This document shows, piece after piece, positions 16,695-26,060 of a DNA stretch of 64,000 nucleotides (the stretch's first letter is position 1; each line of letters opens with the position of its first letter). The notes beneath the pieces were generated by a model. That model saw nothing but the letters and a program-made list of their open reading frames with translations, was not told the origin of the DNA and did no database searches. Location of the stretch: the NCBI RefSeq assembly GCF_019239235.1, contig NZ_JAAZTS010000004.1, positions 62,001 to 126,000 on the forward strand, given 5' to 3'. A program made the position numbers and the translations under genes. The stretch is from Caecibacteroides pullorum (GTDB lineage: Bacteria > Bacteroidota > Bacteroidia > Bacteroidales > Bacteroidaceae).

Positions 16695-17219
16695 TTACCA
16701 ATTAGCGACCGTTGCGTTAAAGATCTGTTCTGTAATATCTTTAACCATCAACGTTATCAGATTATCTTGTACATCAGTCAACAACTGACCTGAATCATAA
16801 GTTTGGAAAGCTGAGAACTGCTGTTCAAAGTCTTCTTCATGATTAGTATTGTTGACATATCGTACATTCACCGTCAACGTAACTTTCACTTTCGAAGCAA
16901 AGCCACTGGCATCTACAGACTCATTATATTGATTATATCCAGTAATTTCACCATCAATTTCCAAATCACCTCCAGAGTTTACAATCTGCAAACGAGTCTG
17001 CTGTATAAACATATCCTTCAGTTTCGTATTAAATTCCACTGCCAAAGGTGCGTATACATACTCTGCCCGATTAGGAAAATCGGAAATAGAAATTGTCTTA
17101 ACTTTCGTATAATCAATGGAACTAATCGGAGCTAATCCCAAAGAAATGCGGCATGAATACACAATAAAAGCCAAACAAGCACAAACAGCGATAATTCCAA
17201 TCTTTTTAATCCAACCCAT
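16695..17219 (-). CDS. lptE: LPS assembly lipoprotein LptE
   Basis: A 174-residue protein with an N-terminal lipoprotein-like signal (GIIAVCACLAFIVYSC), then a two-layer fold with SISDFPNRAEYVYAPLAVEFNTKLKDMFIQQTRLQIV..GDLEIDGEITGYNQ, typical of the Bacteroidota LptE family. LptE plugs and assists LptD in placing lipopolysaccharide in the outer membrane. Its start overlaps the end of the sigma-54 activator gene by 14 bp, so the two are probably translationally coupled. LptC lies in another operon about 9 kb upstream. Confidence 0.88.
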   Translation of the reverse strand: MGWIKKIGIIAVCACLAFIVYSCRISLGLAPISSIDYTKVKTISISDFPNRAEYVYAPLAVEFNTKLKDMFIQQTRLQIVNSGGDLEIDGEITGYNQYNESVDASGFASKVKVTLTVNVRYVNNTNHEEDFEQQFSAFQTYDSGQLLTDVQDNLITLMVKDITEQIFNATVANW

Positions 17220-18480
17220 ATTCCTTTATTTTTCTATATAAAGTACGCTCGGATATGTTCAAATCTTGAGCCGCACTTTTCCGTTTTCCATGGTGCTTCT
17301 CAAGAGCCTTACGGATCATATCCTTTTCTACATCATCTAAAGCTAACGATTCTTCTACATACTCTTCTGTATCTTGAATATCATCATCATTCACAGAAGA
17401 TGAAAGCGGAGTTGCAGGTTGCACAGCAGAATGAATAATGGTAGTCACATTCGGTTCAACCGTTGCAGGTGTCACAAGCTGAGGTTGAGAAGGAGAAGTG
17501 TAATAAGACGATTTAATGCTGCCACTCCCCGCACCTGTAGCCGCCCGCTCAGTCATAATCTCATGAACAAGCTTTTTCAGCTCCGTCACATCCTGGCGCA
17601 TATCAAATAGGACCTGGTAAAGAATCTCGCGTTCACTACCAAACCCTTTACTTTCCTTATTTCCTAATAAAGCAGGCAAACGTTGTGCATTATTCTCAGG
17701 CAAATAATTTTTCAAAATATCTGCATTAATTTCCCGATTAGCCTCAATAATAGAAATTTGTTCTGTAATATTCTTCAACTGCCGCACATTACCAGGCCAA
17801 GTATAGGCCATCAACATCTGGCGTGCATCCTCAGTCAATTGTAGAGGAGGCATATGGTACTTCTCGGCAAAATCAGAAGCAAATTTACGGAAAAGTAAAA
17901 CAACGTCTTCTCCCCGTTCACGCAAAGGCGGTATCTGAATAGGTACTGTGTTCAAACGATAATACAAGTCTTCACGGAATCGCCCTTCGGCAATGGCCTG
18001 CACCAAATTGACATTGGTAGCAGCCACGATGCGAACATCTGTCTTCTCTACCTTAGAAGAACCCACTTTTATGAATTCCCCACTTTCGAGCACGCGAAGC
18101 AAGCGCGCCTGGGTAGGCAAAGGTAATTCGCCTACTTCGTCCAAAAAGATAGTACCACCATTTGCTTCACCAAAATAACCTTTACGCTCACTGATAGCCC
18201 CAGTAAAGGCTCCTTTCTCATGCCCAAACAATTCCGAATCAATAGTCCCTTCAGGAATAGCACCACAGTTTACAGCAATATATTGTCCATGCTTGCGACG
18301 GCTATATTGATGTATAATCTGCGGAAAACTTTCCTTTCCGACACCACTCTCTCCAGTTATCAGTACAGACAAGTCTGTCGGTGCCACTTGCATAGCAACA
18401 TCGATTCCTCGCAGCAAGGCTTCATTGTTTCCAATGATGCCAAAACGCAACTTGACTTGCTGTATCTCTGCCTTCACCAT
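17206..18480 (-). CDS. sigma-54-dependent transcriptional activator (no receiver domain)
   Basis: A 424-residue bacterial enhancer-binding protein. The AAA+ domain starts almost at once: Walker A GESGVGKE, the sigma-54 contact loop GAFTGA, Walker B GTIFLDEVGELP, and the arginine region YYRLNTVPIQIPPLRER. A linker of about 110 residues leads to a Fis-type helix-turn-helix (MIRKALEKHHGKRKSAAQDLNISERTLYRKIKEYGLD). There is no receiver or GAF domain at the N-terminus, so activity must be controlled by level or by a partner. It overlaps lptE and follows pdxA by 1 bp. Its targets are unknown, but the context suggests envelope genes. Confidence 0.92.
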   Translation of the reverse strand: MVKAEIQQVKLRFGIIGNNEALLRGIDVAMQVAPTDLSVLITGESGVGKESFPQIIHQYSRRKHGQYIAVNCGAIPEGTIDSELFGHEKGAFTGAISERKGYFGEANGGTIFLDEVGELPLPTQARLLRVLESGEFIKVGSSKVEKTDVRIVAATNVNLVQAIAEGRFREDLYYRLNTVPIQIPPLRERGEDVVLLFRKFASDFAEKYHMPPLQLTEDARQMLMAYTWPGNVRQLKNITEQISIIEANREINADILKNYLPENNAQRLPALLGNKESKGFGSEREILYQVLFDMRQDVTELKKLVHEIMTERAATGAGSGSIKSSYYTSPSQPQLVTPATVEPNVTTIIHSAVQPATPLSSSVNDDDIQDTEEYVEESLALDDVEKDMIRKALEKHHGKRKSAAQDLNISERTLYRKIKEYGLD

Positions 18481-18481
18481 A

Positions 18482-19582
18482 TTATAATTCCGCTTCTGTT
18501 GTTGAATCCAACTTCAATTTGTCACTGTCATCACGCTTCTCATAATACAATTTCCGAAGCGGATTGGAACGAGCCTGCAGATCACGCTGACGATTACGGT
18601 ACACATCAATCGCTACATAAATAGCCTGACGGAATGAATCTTCAGATGCAACACCTTTCCCCGCTATATCATAGGCAGTACCATGTGCAGGCGAAGTACG
18701 CACGACAGGAAGTCCAGCCGTAAAGTTCACACCTTCATCCATCGCAAGTGCCTTAAAAGGTGCCAAACCTTGATCATGGTACATGGCTAATATACCATCA
18801 AAATGTGAAAATCCACCTGCTCCCATAAAACCATCGACAGGGAAAGGACCAAAACAAAGAATACCTTCTTCACCAGCTTCTTTCATCGCAGGAATAATAA
18901 TATCCTGTTCTTCAGTACCCAACAGGCCTTCATCACCAGCGTGTGGATTAAGCGAAAGAACAGCAATACGAGGTATCTCAATATCAAAGTCCAATTTCAA
19001 TGAGCGATGGAATATACGTAATTTTTCCTTTATCAATTCCTTATTTAACACTGAGGCGATTTTACTCACAGGGATATGTCCTGTAACAAGTGCCACACGC
19101 AAATCATTCTTCATCAAAATCATAAGCGCCTTCTCACCCTCGCCAAGTGTTTGTTCAATATACTCAGTATGACCAGGGAAATGAAAGTCTTTTGACTGAA
19201 TTGTATGTTTATTGATAGGAGCCGTCACAATCACATCAATCAGCCCTTTTTTATACTCTTCAACAGCCTTCTCCAAAGCAGCTAAAGCGGCATGACCTGC
19301 TTCAAAAGTAGGATTGGCAAACTCGACTTTCACTTCATCATCATTGCAGTTGACAATACTTAAACGATCTGGAGCTGCATCTTCTGCCGACTCTACAATA
19401 CTGAAATTAGTCGGCAAATCAAGAGACTTGCGATGGTAAGCAGCAACTTTTGGGGAACCATATACGATAGGGGTACACAATTCCAACATTGCAGGCTCTG
19501 CAAATGTTTTCAAAATTACCTCATAACCAACTCCATTGATATCGCCTTGTGTAATGCCGATTCTTATCTTATTATCTTCCAT
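18482..19582 (-). CDS. pdxA: 4-hydroxythreonine-4-phosphate dehydrogenase PdxA
   Basis: A 366-residue enzyme of vitamin B6 synthesis; it oxidises 4-phosphohydroxy-threonine in the DXP-dependent pathway. Conserved stretches include GDINGVGYEVILK at the start, GHTEYIEQTL, LNPHAGDEGLLGTEE, and AMYHDQGLAPFK with a metal-binding His, then RTSPAHGTAYDIAG. Length is a little above the usual 330 because of an insertion around 75-110 and a C-terminal tail. It lies 2 bp behind the DUF4837 gene and 1 bp ahead of the sigma-54 activator. Confidence 0.95.
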   Translation of the reverse strand: MEDNKIRIGITQGDINGVGYEVILKTFAEPAMLELCTPIVYGSPKVAAYHRKSLDLPTNFSIVESAEDAAPDRLSIVNCNDDEVKVEFANPTFEAGHAALAALEKAVEEYKKGLIDVIVTAPINKHTIQSKDFHFPGHTEYIEQTLGEGEKALMILMKNDLRVALVTGHIPVSKIASVLNKELIKEKLRIFHRSLKLDFDIEIPRIAVLSLNPHAGDEGLLGTEEQDIIIPAMKEAGEEGILCFGPFPVDGFMGAGGFSHFDGILAMYHDQGLAPFKALAMDEGVNFTAGLPVVRTSPAHGTAYDIAGKGVASEDSFRQAIYVAIDVYRNRQRDLQARSNPLRKLYYEKRDDSDKLKLDSTTEAEL

Positions 19583-19584
19583 TC

Positions 19585-20658
19585 TTATTTCTTCTCGTTA
19601 ATAATTGTATCATTGGACGCCTTTTCATTCTGAAGTTCCTTTCCGTTTCCCGCTTTCTGTTCTTTAGCAGGCAAACGTAATGTATAAAGGGATGCTTCCA
19701 TCTGGCGAACCAAATTTCGTTTCAATTTATCTGGTGAATAAACAAAGATTTCAGAAACAATAATACGCTGATTCTTTTCATCCAAACGCATATGGGAAAC
19801 AAACGGCCCTCCCATAAAGTCACCCTTAATACGCCATAAGCCACGTGCTTCAAGCGCATAAGCATCTTGAACGGAAATTGGCTTTACATCCGTCAATAAT
19901 GTATCAGTTGCCATATACATACCTTCGCGCGCCCCAGGAATATTAACCTTCATCACTGAATCGCGCTTGGCCAGAAAATATTCCTTCGTAAAAGTATCTT
20001 TATCGCGATAAGGGAAAGAATAGATCACGAAGTTCTGATCGCCTGTTGCCGTATTGGTTCCTGCCCAAAGGAAATTTTCCCCTAATTTATGAGAAGTCAG
20101 TTCACCTGGCACCCACACTTCGCAATCAAACATTTTTTTCACCTCGTTGTATACAAAATTATTGTGCTTAGTCTCCAGTATAGTGATCTGACGGTTCATC
20201 TCGGCACGAGTGAAGAAATCGATAATAGCCTGTCGATGCTCTGCCACATAGGGGGCAAAGGATTCCTCGTCAGGCGCCTGTATCGTCAATATAGCCTGTG
20301 GAGAAGCATATACATCTTTACTATACTTCATCTTGGGTTGAGTATAGATGTCACGTACATCGACCACTATAATATTGCGAATCAACTTTAGCGTTGCGTC
20401 GTAATGAGCAGGATCGGTATACATAATTCTAAAAGAACGCTCAGATTGAGGTAAGCCAGGTACGTCTGAATCAAGGACATCGTAGAGAGCACGACCAGCG
20501 GGACGTTCCCACATTTGTTGGTCTATCACAACCAAAATCTCATATGCCCGACCACTGGATGTAGGAGTCAACAATCCCTTGCCGCTCTTCTTACCACCAC
20601 AAGATGAGAACACAGCCAATACCACAAACAGACTAAAGTAATACAAGAACCTTTTCAT
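19585..20658 (-). CDS. DUF4837 family lipoprotein
   Basis: A 357-residue lipoprotein (signal MKRFLYYFSLFVVLAVFSSC, Cys at about 20). The early part SSGRAYEILVVIDQQMWERPAGRALYDVLDSDVPGLPQSERSF is characteristic of DUF4837, a Bacteroidota family of unknown function. The C-terminal 30 residues are charged and low in complexity. It is the first gene of the operon that goes on to pdxA, the sigma-54 activator, lptE and secG. A possible -7 box TAACTTTG lies at 20721-20714. Confidence 0.85.
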   Translation of the reverse strand: MKRFLYYFSLFVVLAVFSSCGGKKSGKGLLTPTSSGRAYEILVVIDQQMWERPAGRALYDVLDSDVPGLPQSERSFRIMYTDPAHYDATLKLIRNIIVVDVRDIYTQPKMKYSKDVYASPQAILTIQAPDEESFAPYVAEHRQAIIDFFTRAEMNRQITILETKHNNFVYNEVKKMFDCEVWVPGELTSHKLGENFLWAGTNTATGDQNFVIYSFPYRDKDTFTKEYFLAKRDSVMKVNIPGAREGMYMATDTLLTDVKPISVQDAYALEARGLWRIKGDFMGGPFVSHMRLDEKNQRIIVSEIFVYSPDKLKRNLVRQMEASLYTLRLPAKEQKAGNGKELQNEKASNDTIINEKK

Positions 20659-20731
20659 ATCTTCACCTTTTTAAATTTCACAAAACTACAAAGAATGCCT
20701 TTATCCGCCATGCCAAAGTTAATAATTTATA

Positions 20732-21766
20732 TTAATTCTTGTTTTCCGCCCCCTGTTTGGCAGTAGACAACATTCCACAAGCTGCAAATATATCTTCTCC
20801 ACGAGAAGCACGTATGGTTGTAAACAAGCCATGTGATGTTAAATAATCGCGAAAACGAATCATCGTGTCCATATCCGCCCCCTCCAAGTCGACACCTGGA
20901 ATGGCATGGAATCGGATCAAGTTCACACGACAATCCAAACCACGCAAAAGCTTCAACAGTTCTTTTGCATAAGGAACTGTATCATTTACGCCCTTGAAAA
21001 CAATGTATTCAAAAGACAAACGGCGTTGTTTACTAAAATCATAGTCATGTAACAAATCTACAATCTCTGTAATAGAAAAAGCTTTCTCGGCCGGCATCAA
21101 TTCTCTACGTTGCAAAGGTAACGGAGAATGAAGACTCACAGCCAAATGGCAATCGCTTTCTTCAATGAAACGCTTCAGGCCTTTACGCAATCCGACAGTA
21201 GAAAGCGTCACTCGCTTCGGACTCCAAGCGTAACCATAAGTAGCGGTCATTATCTCAAGAGCCTTCAGTACTTCATCCAAATTATCCAGTGGTTCACCCA
21301 TTCCCATCATCACTACATTCGTAAGCTTGTCTCTTTCAGGCAACGAATGAATCTGATTTAAGATCTGATTGGCTGTCAGATTAGCCGAAAAGCCCTGCTT
21401 GCCTGTCATACAAAACTTACAACTCATCTTACAGCCAACCTGTGAAGAGACACACAAAGTTGCCCTATCATCATCTGGTATATAAACAGCTTCCACGTAA
21501 TGCCCCTCTCCAACCTGATAAAGATATTTCACGGTACCATCTGAAGAACGCATTGCGTCTACAGGAGAGTATGCACCAACCTCGTATTCTTCTTTTAACA
21601 TTTCACGATGCTTTAAGGAAAGATTGGTCATTTCATCAATAGAATCTACTTTCTTGTCATACAGCCAAGACGCAATCTGTTTGGCAGAGAAAGAAGGCAT
21701 CCCCAGATATTTCACGACAGATTGCAACTCGGACAAAGTCATTCCCAAAAGAGGTTGTTTTTGCAT
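20732..21766 (-). CDS. rlmN: 23S rRNA (adenine-2503)/tRNA methyltransferase RlmN
   Basis: A 344-residue radical SAM enzyme. The [4Fe-4S] motif is CKMSCKFCMTG, followed by MMGMGEPLDNLDEV (SAM site) and GVNDTVPYAKEL. RlmN places a methyl group on C2 of A2503 in 23S rRNA and A37 in some tRNAs. A Cys that carries the methyl group is expected near the C-terminus, and GEDIFAACGML fits. It is transcribed alone from a good promoter that overlaps the terminator of the upstream ppiD gene. Confidence 0.96.
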   Translation of the reverse strand: MQKQPLLGMTLSELQSVVKYLGMPSFSAKQIASWLYDKKVDSIDEMTNLSLKHREMLKEEYEVGAYSPVDAMRSSDGTVKYLYQVGEGHYVEAVYIPDDDRATLCVSSQVGCKMSCKFCMTGKQGFSANLTANQILNQIHSLPERDKLTNVVMMGMGEPLDNLDEVLKALEIMTATYGYAWSPKRVTLSTVGLRKGLKRFIEESDCHLAVSLHSPLPLQRRELMPAEKAFSITEIVDLLHDYDFSKQRRLSFEYIVFKGVNDTVPYAKELLKLLRGLDCRVNLIRFHAIPGVDLEGADMDTMIRFRDYLTSHGLFTTIRASRGEDIFAACGMLSTAKQGAENKN

Positions 21767-21793
21767 ACTACATTTCTTAAAGTTTCAACTATG

Positions 21794-21824
21794 CAAAGGT
21801 AAAAATAAAGTTGCATAAAAACAA
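21794..21824 (-). promoter_or_regulatory. rlmN promoter (TTG-N20-TACCTTTG)
   Basis: On the minus strand TACCTTTG at 21801-21794 with TTG at 21824-21822, 20 bp apart, close to the Bacteroides -33/-7 consensus. The -33 part lies in the T-tract of the ppiD terminator. Confidence 0.65.
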
Positions 21825-21857
21825 CAGGAGCCATCCAAGCGATTTGGACAGCTCCTG
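21812..21857 (-). terminator. terminator of the coaX-ppiD operon
   Basis: On the minus strand CAGGAGC (21857-21851) pairs with GCTCCTG (21831-21825), with a second inner stem TCCAA/TTGGA, and is followed by TTGTTTTTATG. It lies 27 bp after the ppiD stop. Confidence 0.8.
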
Positions 21858-21884
21858 CATCAATATTATAATCTAAATTATTTA

Positions 21885-24023
21885 TCAAAAGAACAGATAA
21901 CGCTCATCTTTGACTTCTGCCTTCAGATAAAGATCGTTGATAAACTGTCTCACAACCAAGTTGGTATACATGTTTTGCAACTTGTCTACTTCAGCTTGCT
22001 GCTCGAAAGTTTCATTAAGTTTATCTTTCGCATAAGGCTGCAGAACAAAGACACCTGCATTACCCTTTATCGGAGCGCTCAATTGATTAACTTCGCCTAC
22101 CGGTACATATGCGCTAACCAAAGGCTCACTGCTACGCAATGCAGATACGAAAGCCGGAGCATCAAATGTAACATGCTTCACTGAGTCAGAAACTGCACCA
22201 GACATGTTCTTATACTGATCAAACGAAGAAGCATTAGCAGCTTTCATATCAGCCATAATTTTCTCAGCCTTCTTGTCACGTACCAACTGCATTCTCAGTT
22301 CATTGTGTACAGCAGACAAGGGACGATAGCCTTCAGGATTTACAGCAACCAATCCAACGACCATCATGTGATCACTTTCGCCACACTCATACAAACCAGA
22401 AACTTCACCTGGCTTCGCAGAGAACACCCATCTCAAGGCTTCCTTTGTACCACGAACACCACCAATGTTGTGTTCAGCGCTGTAAAGATCAGTACGGTCA
22501 AGCAGTCTATAGCCAGCATCTTCTGCATTGGCTACAAGTTCTTCCAGCGTTCCATTGGAAGCAATGAATTGGCTGAAGTCATTGTAAGCTTTGCTATAAG
22601 TTTCCTTGCTAAATTCAATCGTACGCTTAACCACAGCCACTTTATATTTATCCTTAACAGCTTTCTTGGCAGTTACCTGAAGAATAACATTACCTTGTCC
22701 CAAAGCAATATTCTTCAACTCGTTTGTCTCTGCATCTACAACAGCCGTAATATACTTCAAATTATCGCCATCCACCTGAGCGCCTTCGTAGTTAGCAGAA
22801 GTAATCCAAACAGATTCACCTGTTTGTCCATACTTCTTAGCCAATTCTGCAAAATCAGCTCCACCCTTAATGGCTCCATAAATACTGTCAGCCAAAGCCT
22901 TTGTCTTCTCAGGAGTTTCAGCTGCAACCTGAATCTGACGGTATTGGATAGAGTCAGGCAAAGCGGCCTTTGCCAATTTCTTGAATGAGTTCAATGTATT
23001 GTCGGCAGCATTGTAATAAGGACCAAACACATCACCTACAGACACAGAATCCAAACGTGCGACAACATCAGAAGGCAAAGCTCTTGTGGTATAATACAAG
23101 TCCACATAAGGCTGCTCTGAACCAGTAGAGCGAACCAGTGAAGCATAATCAGAAGTTGCAGCAGCAAGCTGGGCAGTATATTCATCCATTTCCTTGCGCA
23201 ATTCCGCCTTATCTTCTTCGCTGGCAGTTACCTGTACATCAATATACTTGATATTACGAGTTTCTACATATTGGCGATACTGTTCTTTCTTCTCATCGTA
23301 AGCAGCTTTCAACTCTGCATCTGTAACTTTCACCGTTGAATCAGCAATTGTAGAATAAGGAATAGCAGCCAACTGCAAATCCATCTGATTTACTCGGCCA
23401 TCGAAAGCAGATTGAGCCTCAACAGGATTGGAAAGCAATGATTTTGCAATAAGTGTACTATACTTTTCCTGCAAGCGAGTCTGTACGAGCGTTTTCTCGA
23501 TGAACGACCACAGCTTGTACATAGAATCATAGTATTCAGCGTATTGTGCAGGCATCTGACTTTTGTTCATCTTAGCATAGTCAGCCAAGAATTTCATCAA
23601 CATATCCTTATCGAAAGCACCTGTCTGAGGATTGCGGAAAGGAGTTTGAGCCAAAAGCGGATGAGTACCCTCATTAATAATAGACTTTATTTCTTCCTTA
23701 GATACTGTCAAGCCTAATTTCTTAGCCTCAGCTTCTATCAGTTTGTTATTAACATAAGTTCTCCAAACTTCGTCTCGCAGCTGATTCATCTGGTCGTCTG
23801 TCAAGTTATTGCCACTCGAGAATTTGACCACTTCTGCATATTCCTCAACTAAAGACTGATAATCTTGGGCTGAAAGTACTTCACCATTCACCTCACCCAC
23901 ATCTTGTGACTGATGCGGCTGCAAAACCCTCCATGCATCACCTGCAATGAAGGCAAACAATGCCAAGCCCACAGCAATCACCAATAATGGTCCTTTAGAC
24001 CGAATGTTTTGTAATGTTGCCAT
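21885..24023 (-). CDS. PpiD/SurA-type peptidyl-prolyl isomerase, membrane-anchored
   Basis: A 712-residue protein with one N-terminal membrane helix (GPLLVIAVGLALFAFIAGDAWR) and a SurA_N-like region (VNGEVLSAQDYQSLVEEYAEV). A parvulin-like domain follows around 345-450 (LPDSIQYRQIQVAAETPEKTKALADSIYGAIKGGADFAELAKKYGQTGE). A second, weaker unit may lie near 520-600. The topology matches PpiD, a periplasmic chaperone next to the Sec channel that helps outer-membrane proteins fold. It is the last gene of the coaX-to-ppiD run. The PpiD name is by architecture; SurA-like is the alternative. Confidence 0.87.
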   Translation of the reverse strand: MATLQNIRSKGPLLVIAVGLALFAFIAGDAWRVLQPHQSQDVGEVNGEVLSAQDYQSLVEEYAEVVKFSSGNNLTDDQMNQLRDEVWRTYVNNKLIEAEAKKLGLTVSKEEIKSIINEGTHPLLAQTPFRNPQTGAFDKDMLMKFLADYAKMNKSQMPAQYAEYYDSMYKLWSFIEKTLVQTRLQEKYSTLIAKSLLSNPVEAQSAFDGRVNQMDLQLAAIPYSTIADSTVKVTDAELKAAYDEKKEQYRQYVETRNIKYIDVQVTASEEDKAELRKEMDEYTAQLAAATSDYASLVRSTGSEQPYVDLYYTTRALPSDVVARLDSVSVGDVFGPYYNAADNTLNSFKKLAKAALPDSIQYRQIQVAAETPEKTKALADSIYGAIKGGADFAELAKKYGQTGESVWITSANYEGAQVDGDNLKYITAVVDAETNELKNIALGQGNVILQVTAKKAVKDKYKVAVVKRTIEFSKETYSKAYNDFSQFIASNGTLEELVANAEDAGYRLLDRTDLYSAEHNIGGVRGTKEALRWVFSAKPGEVSGLYECGESDHMMVVGLVAVNPEGYRPLSAVHNELRMQLVRDKKAEKIMADMKAANASSFDQYKNMSGAVSDSVKHVTFDAPAFVSALRSSEPLVSAYVPVGEVNQLSAPIKGNAGVFVLQPYAKDKLNETFEQQAEVDKLQNMYTNLVVRQFINDLYLKAEVKDERYLFF

Positions 24024-24148
24024 TTTTTATTAATTGATTTATTTGTTTATTATTCTTTTTCTCGCTCCAAACAGTTTTTAGCGCACGAAGATACAAAAAA
24101 TGCTAATATACATCTATTTATTCCAAGAAAAATTACGCTTTATAAAAA

Positions 24149-25411
24149 TTATTCGACCACTTTCAGCTTTACTAGCTCTATTTTAGTAGCTGTAACCTTG
24201 ATGATTTTAAACTGAAACTTTCCGATAACAACCACTTCATTCAACTTGGGGAAGCTTTGATAAGTATTCAGAATCAGACCTCCGATTGTCAAATAATCAT
24301 CTGATTCAGGCAAATCAAGTGTAAAAGTTTCATTTACTTTTTCTATTTCAAGGCGGGCAGACAACAAATATTCATGTTCGGCTATTTGCCTGCATACATA
24401 AGACGTATTGTCATGTTCATCTTCAATATCTCCAAAAATTTCTTCCACCAAATCTTCGAGCGACACGATGCCAGAAGTTCCACCAAACTCATCGACAACC
24501 ACAGCCAACGTTTTCTTTTGCTGCATAAAAATTTTCATCAGCTTATGAGCTGGCATGGTCTCGGGTACAATAGGAATTTCCTTCACATTATTGCGCCAAT
24601 CTGTCGGATTGCGGAACATCTCCGAAGAATGGATATATCCCACGACATTATCTATATTGCCTTTGTACACAATAATTTTCGACAGTCCTGACTCGACAAA
24701 CAGATTATTGAGTTCTTCGAGGGAAAGAGAATCCTCCATATCGACAGCCACAATCTCCGTGCGTGGTACAATGCAATCGCGTATCTTGACATTCGAAAAA
24801 TCGAGTGCATTCTGAAAGATTTTCACCTCCGTATCCAGTTCCTTTTCGTCTTCAGCATTCTCGATACCCGACTGAACGAAATAATCCAAATCGACTTTGC
24901 CAAAAGCTTTATCTGAAGCTTCTTTATTGACTCGTATTCCAAATATGCGCAAACATAGAAAAGACAAACACGAAGCAAACTTAGAAACTGGGAAAAGGAC
25001 GACATAACACACAAACAGAGGAACTGCACAAACACGCAGCATCAAGTTCGGATTGATCTTAAAAAGATTCTTGGGCAAAAACTCTCCTGTCACAAGGATA
25101 ATCAGCGTAGAAATGACAGTCTGAATCAATACCTGCAGAAAATGATTGTCAATGATTCCAGCCAATAGATATCCCTCTATAATCTGTGCCATCAAAATAC
25201 CATAAATGACCAGAGCGATATTGTTGCCTACCAGCATCGTAGATATAAAGTTATTGGGATTTCTGAAGAAATAAGACAATATGGACGTCGTCACTCCTGG
25301 CTTCTTATCCATCTCAAAGCGGAGCTTATCTACAGAAACATAAGCAATCTCCATCCCTGAAAAGAAAGCGGAGAAAGCCATCGTAACCAATAAAGATATC
25401 AATATCCCCAT
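24149..25411 (-). CDS. CNNM/CorC-type transporter (GldE-like, CBS domains)
   Basis: A 420-residue protein. The chosen ATG at 25411 starts the first membrane helix (MGILISLLVTMAFSAFFSGMEIAYVSVD) and leaves 10 bp to the lptC stop; the upstream extension would overlap lptC by 47 bp. It has a CNNM/DUF21 membrane domain (1-190), two CBS domains (about 200-320, with VDMEDSLSLEEL and VVDEFGGTSGIVSLEDLVEEIFGDIEDEHD) and a C-terminal CorC/HlyC domain. Relatives include GldE of gliding bacteria and Mg/Co efflux proteins. The exact role is unclear. Confidence 0.88.
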   Translation of the reverse strand: MGILISLLVTMAFSAFFSGMEIAYVSVDKLRFEMDKKPGVTTSILSYFFRNPNNFISTMLVGNNIALVIYGILMAQIIEGYLLAGIIDNHFLQVLIQTVISTLIILVTGEFLPKNLFKINPNLMLRVCAVPLFVCYVVLFPVSKFASCLSFLCLRIFGIRVNKEASDKAFGKVDLDYFVQSGIENAEDEKELDTEVKIFQNALDFSNVKIRDCIVPRTEIVAVDMEDSLSLEELNNLFVESGLSKIIVYKGNIDNVVGYIHSSEMFRNPTDWRNNVKEIPIVPETMPAHKLMKIFMQQKKTLAVVVDEFGGTSGIVSLEDLVEEIFGDIEDEHDNTSYVCRQIAEHEYLLSARLEIEKVNETFTLDLPESDDYLTIGGLILNTYQSFPKLNEVVVIGKFQFKIIKVTATKIELVKLKVVE

Positions 25412-25421
25412 ATATAGAAAA

Positions 25422-26054
25422 TCAATTGACAGAGTCTGTTTGTAAGGAGTCGGCTGGTGCCTCCCCACTTTCTTCGTCTATATAAAAAATACCGTTCGTC
25501 TTAAAGAAAACATATTTGGACAACTGTTCATCCGACTCGAACCCCACAGCATAAATGATCTGGTCAGGCTGTTCAATGCGCACCTCTTTATCTGAATACA
25601 CTTTCTTCTTATTCTGATCCCAATACAACAACTCGGTATCAAACTTCTCTCCCTTCAGGTTTTGAATATGCACATTGCTTATCAACTTCCATAACCGTTG
25701 CTTGTCATAGTAATAGGCTGTATCCGCTTCGATACTGGCTTCGACCTGAAACAACGAATCGAACTTCTCGACATATACTCCCTTTTCAAAAGCCCAATAT
25801 GAAGGCGATTTACGATCGTAAACCTTCCATTCTTCTGCATTTACACGATAGCGTATAACTCCTGAATCGGACACCAATGTAGTAACTCCACGAGTATCCA
25901 TCACAGGTAAAGAATCGCGTTCGGTAATAGCCTCGCCCAATTCCTTCTTACGTCCAGAACAGGAAGAGAATAAAAGAAGCATAACCATTGCCATTGAGGC
26001 AATGGTTATGCTTAAATTCTTATGTACTACGACTTGTAAAGGTCTCAGAGACAT
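25422..26054 (-). CDS. lptC: LPS export protein LptC
   Basis: A 210-residue protein. A hydrophobic N-terminal part ends in a lipobox-like LLLFSSC, so it may be lipid-anchored. The body is a beta-jellyroll of LptC type: GVIRYRVNAEEWKVYDRKSPSYWAFEKGVYVEKFDSLFQVEASIEADTAYYYDKQRLWKLISNVHIQNLKGEKFDTELLYWDQNKKKVYSDKEVRI. LptC links the inner-membrane LptBFG transporter to the periplasmic bridge. It lies between a TPR protein gene (6 bp) and the CNNM/CorC gene. lptE is in the next operon downstream. Confidence 0.9.
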   Translation of the reverse strand: MSLRPLQVVVHKNLSITIASMAMVMLLLFSSCSGRKKELGEAITERDSLPVMDTRGVTTLVSDSGVIRYRVNAEEWKVYDRKSPSYWAFEKGVYVEKFDSLFQVEASIEADTAYYYDKQRLWKLISNVHIQNLKGEKFDTELLYWDQNKKKVYSDKEVRIEQPDQIIYAVGFESDEQLSKYVFFKTNGIFYIDEESGEAPADSLQTDSVN

Positions 26055-26060
26055 ATATTT

